From NCBI GenBank assembly GCA_009103225.1, contig RHPI01002090.1, positions 64,214 through 128,213 of the forward strand: DNA of 64,000 nucleotides, in the 5' to 3' direction. How positions within the stretch are numbered: the stretch's first letter is position 1; each line of letters begins with the position of its first letter. The notes under the pieces were generated by a model that did not search any database, was not told the origin of the DNA, and saw only the letters and a list, made by a program, of their open reading frames with translations. Shown one piece after another: positions 58,301 through 64,000 of the stretch. Made by a program: the position numbers and the translations under genes. This DNA is from Chlorokybus atmophyticus. Lineage: Eukaryota; Streptophyta; Chlorokybophyceae; Chlorokybales; Chlorokybaceae.

Positions 58301-59025
58301 TTTTCAATGCTAAGCACTGCTAGTTGCAACAGCAAGCACCACATTCACCTTCAAAGCCATACAGACAGCCAAGTGGTACTGAAGAGGCACGTGGGCAAAC
58401 TGCATGCAGCTGGGGACTTTGCAAACCCGCGGAAGTTCGCTGATAAGTGTGACATGGGTTGAAACAGCGAGCATAGGGTGAGCATGCTCAACCCAAAACA
58501 ATGAATCCAAACAACAGGAGGAAACCAAAGCAAACACGTACGCACGAGTGGTTCCCCTGCAGCAACCTCCTCCCAGCGCCTCTTCCAGCGCAGAAACATG
58601 CTCATGCCCCTCGCCTGCGGTCCAGCGGAAAAATGCTGCTGCTGCTGCTGCTGCTGTGGCAGCAACCTCCCCACTCCACCAACAGGAGCGGCTCCAGCAG
58701 ATAACCTCCGGTTAAACACGCCGCCTGGTCTGCTGTGCGGCTCGGGCAGCGTACTATACACATTGCGCAAGCCATATGCGTGCTGCGTCTCCTTGTCTGC
58801 GTCCGCCTTCTCCCTGTCCTTCTGCTCGTTTGCTGCCAAGCTGTGCCACCCCACCGGCGGCGTCCACCAAGGTGGGGAAGTCGAGGAGTCTGTGGAGCTG
58901 AGGTGGGGCAGCAGACGTAAGGACGAGGAGGACAAGGAGGAGGAGGAGCAGGAACAACCGACAACAGTGACCAGGTGTCTCCTCCTACCAGCTGTCGCAG
59001 CTGCTGCTGCAGCCGCTCGCCACAT
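55366..59025 (-). CDS. SLC30A9: Zinc transporter 9-like cation diffusion facilitator
   Basis: Cation diffusion facilitator of the ZnT9 group, which in animals exports zinc from mitochondria. Eleven exons: 58538-59025, 57384-57543, 57200-57255, 56984-57098, 56822-56879, 56624-56742, 56295-56414, 56093-56194, 55918-55990, 55620-55826, 55366-55550, giving 560 residues (human ZnT9 has 568). The N-terminus (MWRAAAAAAATAGRRRHLVT) suits a mitochondrial presequence. The transporter core reads EKAVYTAVAANAVIFFGKLL, VMLAESVHSFADLANQ with the HSxAD metal motif, RKPDRRHPYGYSRERF, SAVGIFCLGSGVS, VLMEDSAAVLGLGVAA, TGNPIWDPAGSIMVGTLLAG. The soluble end has VVHAVYDTKSEIIGPGEYRF and ALGDEVDRLEREIQRLVP. Exon 1 contains a poly-Gln run. 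The intron 1 donor (GTGTTT, 58537) was chosen by frame; a GTACGT nearby would shift it. Confidence 0.93.
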
Positions 59026-60159
59026 CACCGCTGCATTGCCCGCATGGACGGGAATGTGCGGCAGAATGTGGGCATCTCTGTTCCCTGTGCACCGTTGCCC
59101 TCGTTGTAAGAACCACGCCTGTGCGTGCACCTCGCTTGACACTGTTGATGTGCAGATTCTAAACTTCTAAACTTCAGTCTCATCGTGAATCTCACGCGAG
59201 AATCTTACGCTCTGGGGCCTGAGAGTGTAGGCCTACTTAATAAAATATAGACTATATTTCTATAGTCCTGGGTAGTCGACTTTTGCTGCTATGCTATAAC
59301 CTAGGTTGGCCTCGTGTTAATCATTGGTTACTACCCACCAGTTATATGTTGTTAGTGTAACCCACCGCACCGTAACATGTTGTATCGCTGAGGATAGCGG
59401 ACTATGGTCGTGTGGATGTGTTGTGACATCAAAAAGTTAACATGGCACCGCTTTAAAACATGGATGATGAAGCACACGTTACTCTCTCGCACATTGCCAA
59501 TATACGAGCACACGGTCAACAAGCATGCAACAAAGCAACAACACATCATCGTATTCAGCCAGCAATCGCATCAATCAGCCAATAGCATTATGCATGCGGA
59601 CTAACCACAACCGCTGTGACAAGTATCAAACACATGTGTAAGCAAGCAAACCCAAGTCTAATTGCTTTCGTGTAATATCTACTTGCCAGGCTTCTTCATT
59701 ATATAGTTGATGTCTCACTTGCATCTGCCATGTAATCGTTGTATATAATTTGATTGTATGCATCAATTAAATAATGATAGCTACAGCCTTTGCGGAGGTG
59801 TAGGTTACACCATGTTTCCGTATCAACTATGCAATCAACCTACACTATATACCCCGTTGCTAACGGGGTATACCCCGTTGCTAACGGGGTATACATGCTG
59901 CACGTATGTTGGCGTCAAAGTTTCGACTCAAAGGTGTATGATAAATGAATTAAGCATTATTAACATGTGGGACGCGCTTGCTTCGGCCCCACCAAGCGAG
60001 GCCCACTTGCATGTGTGCAATAGCACCTCATGAACCTGCACGAGGTTTACACATAATGCTGCATCCAAAGGTCAGTCAACTTGCAGCGCAGCTGCTTCCG
60101 ACCGCATTGCCCGCCACGTCACCTCTCAACGCTGGAGCAACAGCGACAGGCCAGGTCAC
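59026..60159. other. Intergenic between divergent ZnT9 and PPOX2 genes
   Basis: AT-rich with no gene. It contains two adjacent palindromic units (59850-59891). The 200 bp before 60160 are GC-rich promoter-like DNA. Confidence 0.6.
59850..59891. repeat. Tandem pair of 21-bp palindromes
   Basis: TACCCCGTTGCTAACGGGGTA occurs twice head to tail with no spacer. Each unit is itself a 9-bp inverted repeat with a 3-base centre (GCT). Confidence 0.95.
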
Positions 60160-61667
60160 ATGCTGCGCAGCGCTGCTTCTACGGCGGCGGCGGCAGCTGT
60201 GCGCGTTGTTGTAGGCCTACGCGTTGCTCACTCCCGCCAACACTCCTTGACAATCTCGCTCATCAGCCGCAGCATGGCGTCGACGGCGGCGCCCAGCGCG
60301 CCTAGCACCGTGACGGCGCCGAACAGCAGCCCGAAAGCGCCGTGGCGGGAGGAGTTCGACAGGGCGCAGAAGAGGAATGGGAGGAACCCGTTGGCCAAGT
60401 GGCCACAGCTGGTGAGAGAGTGTATGTGAGTAGTTCTGGTGTAGACGTAGTTGGTGTCGCGATGGGAGAGCGTGCAATTTCGTCCATGCATTCGTTTCAT
60501 TGCATGCAACAGTCTGATAACTATGAGGGTCCCCGCAGCAACACCTCTGCGTGTAACGCACTGATTTCTGTTGTGCAGTGCTTACCCAAGCTTAAGAAAA
60601 GGCCAAGCTATACAACTGTGCATGCTGAAGCTAAATTTATCGATTTGCCTCAACGCATTAGCCTGCCTCTGGGTCCGCTTGCACAGTTGTGTCTAATCAA
60701 CAGATGTCTTGTGTTTGCAGGCGACGGTGCGGCCGGACGGCAAGCCAGCGAGTAGATACATCGTGCAAAGGTGCCTGCAACTGACCAGCAGCATGCATGG
60801 CCCATGCATGCTGGGTACCGTAGGCGTTGATGGTGGTATGTGACTGTACTCGCAGAGGTTACTTCGGGGACAGCGATCGGCTCGCCTTTGTCACAGACTT
60901 GCGCACTGAGAAGGTCTGTCACTGTCACCATGCTGCTTTCAGCGTTTTCAAAGCAATTTAGCCAAGTTGAAGTATAACCATACAGTTATTTGACCGTTGT
61001 CCAAAGCGTGCAAGTGTTCATTGATTCAGCGTTATGCATCCCTGCATGCATGCGATTGTTTATATGAACTGACGCATGGTGCAACATGACCCGTGTAGAT
61101 TAAAGAACTAAGGCACAACCCATGGGTCACGGTAAGAGCAGGCCACATAAGTTGTTTCGACGCAAGATGCTTTCAAGTTTTCATATTGTAACGTAGAGCA
61201 AACTTTACGCAGGCTTGCTACTACTTGCCGGACACACGGGAGCAGTTCAGGTTTGAAGGCAAGATGTCCATCATTGGTCCGGACGCCGAAGACCAGAGGT
61301 TGCGGCAGGCAAGCATCAACTCCGTCAGTTTGCCACATACAGAAAAGTGTTTGTCAACTCAACACAGAGACAAACAGCGCTCGTCTGTTGCACCACACAG
61401 GCAAGGATAGATCTCTGGGGCAGGATGTCGGACAACACGCGCACGCAGTTTGCATGGCCGCACCCTGGCTTGGAGAGGACTCAGAATGAGCTGCATGAGG
61501 GCCCCGCACCGCCAGCGGACGAGCCGCCCACCGACGTGTTTGGCGTGCTCACGCTGGATGTGGAGAGCGTTGACTACTTGTCGCTCAGGCAAAACAGGCG
61601 ACACAAGTGGCGGATGGCAGTGGAAGGAGATTCGTCCACTTGGACCAAAACGGAAGTCAACCCATGA
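60160..61667 (+). CDS. PPOX2-like FMN-binding pyridoxamine 5'-phosphate oxidase family protein
   Basis: Belongs to the Alr4036/plant PPOX2 branch of the PNPO-like split-barrel flavoproteins; its exact reaction is not settled from sequence. Six exons: 60160-60411, 60721-60770, 60856-60913, 61099-61131, 61213-61308, 61401-61667, 251 residues. The leader MLRSAASTAAAAAVRVVVGL...HSRQHSL looks like an organelle transit peptide; starting at MASTAAPS (60274) would remove it. The core is APWREEFDRAQKRNGRNPLA, LATVRPDGKPASRYIVQRGY, LAFVTDLRTEK, ACYYLPDTREQFRFEGKMSI, ARIDLWGRMSDNTRTQFAWP and DVFGVLTLDVESVDYLSLRQ, ending RHKWRM. Intron 5 begins GC (CGGCAG|GCAAGC). Exon 4 is only 33 bp. Confidence 0.92.
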
Positions 61668-61969
61668 GGTTTGAACATTGTAGGGCTATCTGTCAGGGTA
61701 CTTCCTCATTCTTTCATGTAGAGTTTGACTGTTGTGCTACTAGTGCTGGATGTCATGGATTCAATAAGCAGCAGACTAGCTTATTGTATGTGTCGGTGAT
61801 CTGCAACGACTTCATAGTTGGCTTGTCTGCAAGAAGCTTCCCGCTAGGTTTTTCCACTCATCTAAGTCAGGTATTCCTTGCATATGCAGTACTCGCACCA
61901 ACAGTCATTTTCTAATTTGTTCTAGCAATTCAGTTAAAACTTCAACACTCTGGTCACTTGGTTGATTCA

Positions 61970-63163
61970 TCACTTGTAAGCATGCCAGCCGCGCTCCATG
62001 ATCTTGTGCGTCTGAGCTTGTCGCCGACTTTGCCAGCTGCTTAACACACCACGTAAGCACGCAACCACCATAATTTGTGTTGTAGCACAAACATGAGACT
62101 CTACAGTTTAGTACGCAGCTTGTGATGCGCAATGCAGCAGGCTCATCTGCGTTTCACCTGCTCCTTTGTCGCTGCTGTGCCAGCTGTCGCAACGCCATCG
62201 CGCGCGCATAGCGTTCCATCTCGGCATGTGCGCGCTTCGTCAGCAACCAGCGCTCAAATGCCTTGTCATTATCACTCCGCAACTGCACAAACAGATTTTT
62301 TTTGGGGCTGCCTCACTGTTTATTCCCCACATGGGAGATCCTGCTGGAGTTCCATCGCAGCTGCCAACCTTCTCCTCCTCTTCAAGCTCTTGCTGTGTCC
62401 TCCTCATCTGCTCTTCCTTGGCCCTGAGCTTCTGCGGGATTGGCACAGAGATGTGAGCCAGACACATTCACAACAATCGTGCTGATACCATCCAGCGTCA
62501 CCAAGTGCATTCAACCCTACCTCCTGATAGATCTTGGCGTCTTTCTCCCTCTTCCACTGTGTGAACTGCCTTTGCGCTTCCGAATCTTCAGCACGCAACT
62601 GCACAAACAGGGATGGATCTTTGCCCTGCTCCAGCAACAGCAACAACAATTGTATACCAGTTTGGTAAGCGAGCGGGAAATGCTGAGGTTGGACATGCTG
62701 GCAGAGTAACCAATGCCTGCAACTGCGGAGAACTTGGTTTACTGATCAGCACAGAATGGGTCCCCACTTCTGCTCCACTTACTAAGAAGCGCTCGAATAC
62801 GAATCAAGGGTTTTATATGCGACGTCAAAATGTTTTGACCGTCAATGGTCAGGTTTTTCCCAGAGTCATACCGTAGCGTGTGGTGCTGGTGGCCGCATAC
62901 CCCATTGGCCGCTTTCTCCGCGTGCTCACACGCCACCCTCCAAAACTCTCTTGCCCTTGGCTCTGTATGCCATGACACATAGAGACAGCATGAGTGCACA
63001 AGTGAGCGGGTCATGAAAAAGCAGGTTGCGCTCGAGTGCTTGTGCCTACACATGCACGTGACCTTGACCATCTGCGTATCGCTATGCACGTGCATACACA
63101 TTAGAACAAACCGCACAACCCCACCTTACCTGCTAGGTGCACGCACTCGAACACAGCGGCTAA
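61970..63163 (-). CDS. 3' portion of a coiled-coil protein gene
   Basis: Six exons join in phase: 63130-63163, 62901-62962, 62521-62625, 62369-62431, 62158-62252, 61970-62036. They read LAAVFECVHLAEPRAREFWR, VACEHAEKAANG, GKDPSLFVQLRAEDSEAQRQ, QWKREKDAKIYQE, KLRAKEEQMRRTQQELEEEE, RWLLTKRAHAEMERYARAMA, SWQSRRQAQTHKIMERGWHA and stop. The charged, Arg/Glu/Gln-rich helices suggest a long coiled coil, as in many axonemal or basal-body proteins, but no family is identified. The 5' exons lie upstream of 63163; an open minus-strand stretch at the right edge (about 63903-64000, ILVQTTVVGMEVLDTWHTFL) could be one of them. Gene symbol and start unknown. Confidence 0.6.
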
Positions 63164-63349
63164 CTGACCTCACTGCTGCTGCTGACGCTCGTCATGACAA
63201 TTTGTGTACGTGTAGGGAGTGCGGCCTTTGACCTTCGACCCTCGGCCTGGTGGTACCCAAGTAGTGAGGGGTTAGCTACGAGCTTTGCGAAACCGGCAAC
63301 TACATCCCTGTCCTGAGAGATGCTGCTTCTGCTGCTCTCTCAATTGCAG

Positions 63350-63440
63350 AAATCGCCCGCTCCTTCTCTTCCACCCCCGCCGCCTTGTCCGCCGCTGGCT
63401 CTGGTCTGGTCTGGCCCTGGGCCTGGCCTGGTCTGGTCTC
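63350..63440 (+). repeat. Fragment of the mosaic interspersed repeat
   Basis: CCCGCTCCTTCTCTTCCACC, then GCCGCCTTGTCCGCCGCTGG and GGTCTGG/GGCCTGG runs resemble 2440-2630 and 14060-14175. It lacks the head and tail, so it is a third, partial copy. Confidence 0.5.
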
Positions 63441-64000
63441 AGGCTCGTCAATCGCGCTAGTCAGTCACGTGAGCGTATCGTGTGTCCATGCGTGACGGAT
63501 CCTGGGATCCTGGGAAGGCGTAACGCCGTGCTGGCCTGCGCGGGCAGGTGGACGACGGCCGCGGTGGCGGCGGCGGCGGCCGTTGTGTGCTGCCCCGTCT
63601 GCAGCAGCTGAGTGTGCCGGACTGTGCTGGCGGCCCTGCCTGTATTTGCCTGGCAGTGCTGGTCTGTCTACTATTCTTGCTCACACTGTGTCCTTTGAAT
63701 CACTTCGTGATGCTGCTGCAATCACTCCGTTCCACCCCTTGCGCGCACAGACGCAGAAACTGTCAGGATGCTCTCAGGGGTCACGATGTACGTACGAACA
63801 TAAACCCACGCCTACCACCCAGCATTGAGCAGATGTTTTACAACCTGTGCACAGGTTGGTACGCAGTGGTTGGTTCGGGTTGGGCTACTAGTTTACAACA
63901 TTCCAGGAGGCCTCGCACTGGCAGGAAGGTGTGCCAGGTGTCCAGAACTTCCATACCAACCACAGTGGTCTGCACCAGGATTGCAAGAATGCCGTACCTG
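63441..64000. other. Right-edge stretch, unresolved
   Basis: GC-rich low-complexity DNA at 63.52-63.62 kb. From about 63903 to the edge the minus strand has a protein-like open frame that may be an exon of the coiled-coil gene or of a separate gene beyond the window. Confidence 0.35.

Noticed and set aside
1-64000. CRISPR arrays, bacterial operons, ribosome binding sites
   Set aside because: The spliced genes show this is eukaryotic nuclear DNA, and no regularly spaced repeat-spacer array is present.

Overview
The window is nuclear DNA of a flagellated green alga (chlorophyte). Genes are split by many short GT-AG introns, and a few introns begin with GC. The genes include the flagellar radial spoke protein RSP3, a DASH cryptochrome with an organelle-type leader, an AP2 transcription factor with a [13 protein letters not shown] zinc knuckle, and a plant-type FMN-binding PPOX protein. 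Coding exons are GC-rich, while the intergenic DNA is AT-richer and full of small repeats. Exons were joined by hand from splice motifs and phase, and every joined CDS described as complete has a length divisible by three.

Layout, left to right. 0-0.55 kb: first exon of a secreted protein (-), cut by the left edge. 1.9-4.3 kb: a mosaic interspersed repeat interrupted by a tandem LTR-internal-LTR-internal-LTR array (TRIM-like) with a 5-bp target duplication. 6.1-7.3 kb: secretory cyclophilin (-). 8.0-11.0 kb: intact RSP3 (+). 9.36-13.1 kb and 15.95-19.4 kb are the arms of a large inverted duplication. The left arm has intact RSP3 exons and a broken F-box-like gene; the right arm has an intact F-box-like gene and a 5'-truncated, broken RSP3. 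The spacer holds a second copy of the mosaic repeat. 20.3-22.9 kb: organelle-targeted cysteinyl-tRNA synthetase (+). 25.3 kb: tRNA-Lys(UUU) (-). 26.1-27.0 kb: cob(I)alamin adenosyltransferase (+).

27.8-30.6 kb: TCAB1/WDR79-like WD40 protein (-). 31.4-31.66 kb: assembly gap. 31.7-35.3 kb: AP2 protein with two AP2 domains (-). 37.1-40.1 kb: CRY-DASH (-). 41.2-44.1 kb: glutamine-rich coiled-coil protein (-). 44.6-48.7 kb: gene-free, TIR- and palindrome-rich DNA. 50-51 kb: exon(s) of an unidentified gene. 51.9-52.4 kb: two copies of the U14 box C/D snoRNA (+). 55.4-59.0 kb: ZnT9/SLC30A9-like transporter (-). 60.2-61.7 kb: PPOX2-like FMN-binding protein (+). 62.0-63.2 kb: 3' part of a coiled-coil gene (-).

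The genes do not form an operon; this is ordinary eukaryotic gene order with both strands used. Functional themes are cilia (RSP3, perhaps the two coiled-coil genes), organelles (CysRS, MMAB, ZnT9, CRY-DASH, PPOX2) and RNP biology (U14, TCAB1). The most unusual features are the reciprocally decayed inverted duplication, the TRIM-like tandem array, the duplicated U14 genes and the exon-pair duplication inside the AP2 gene.
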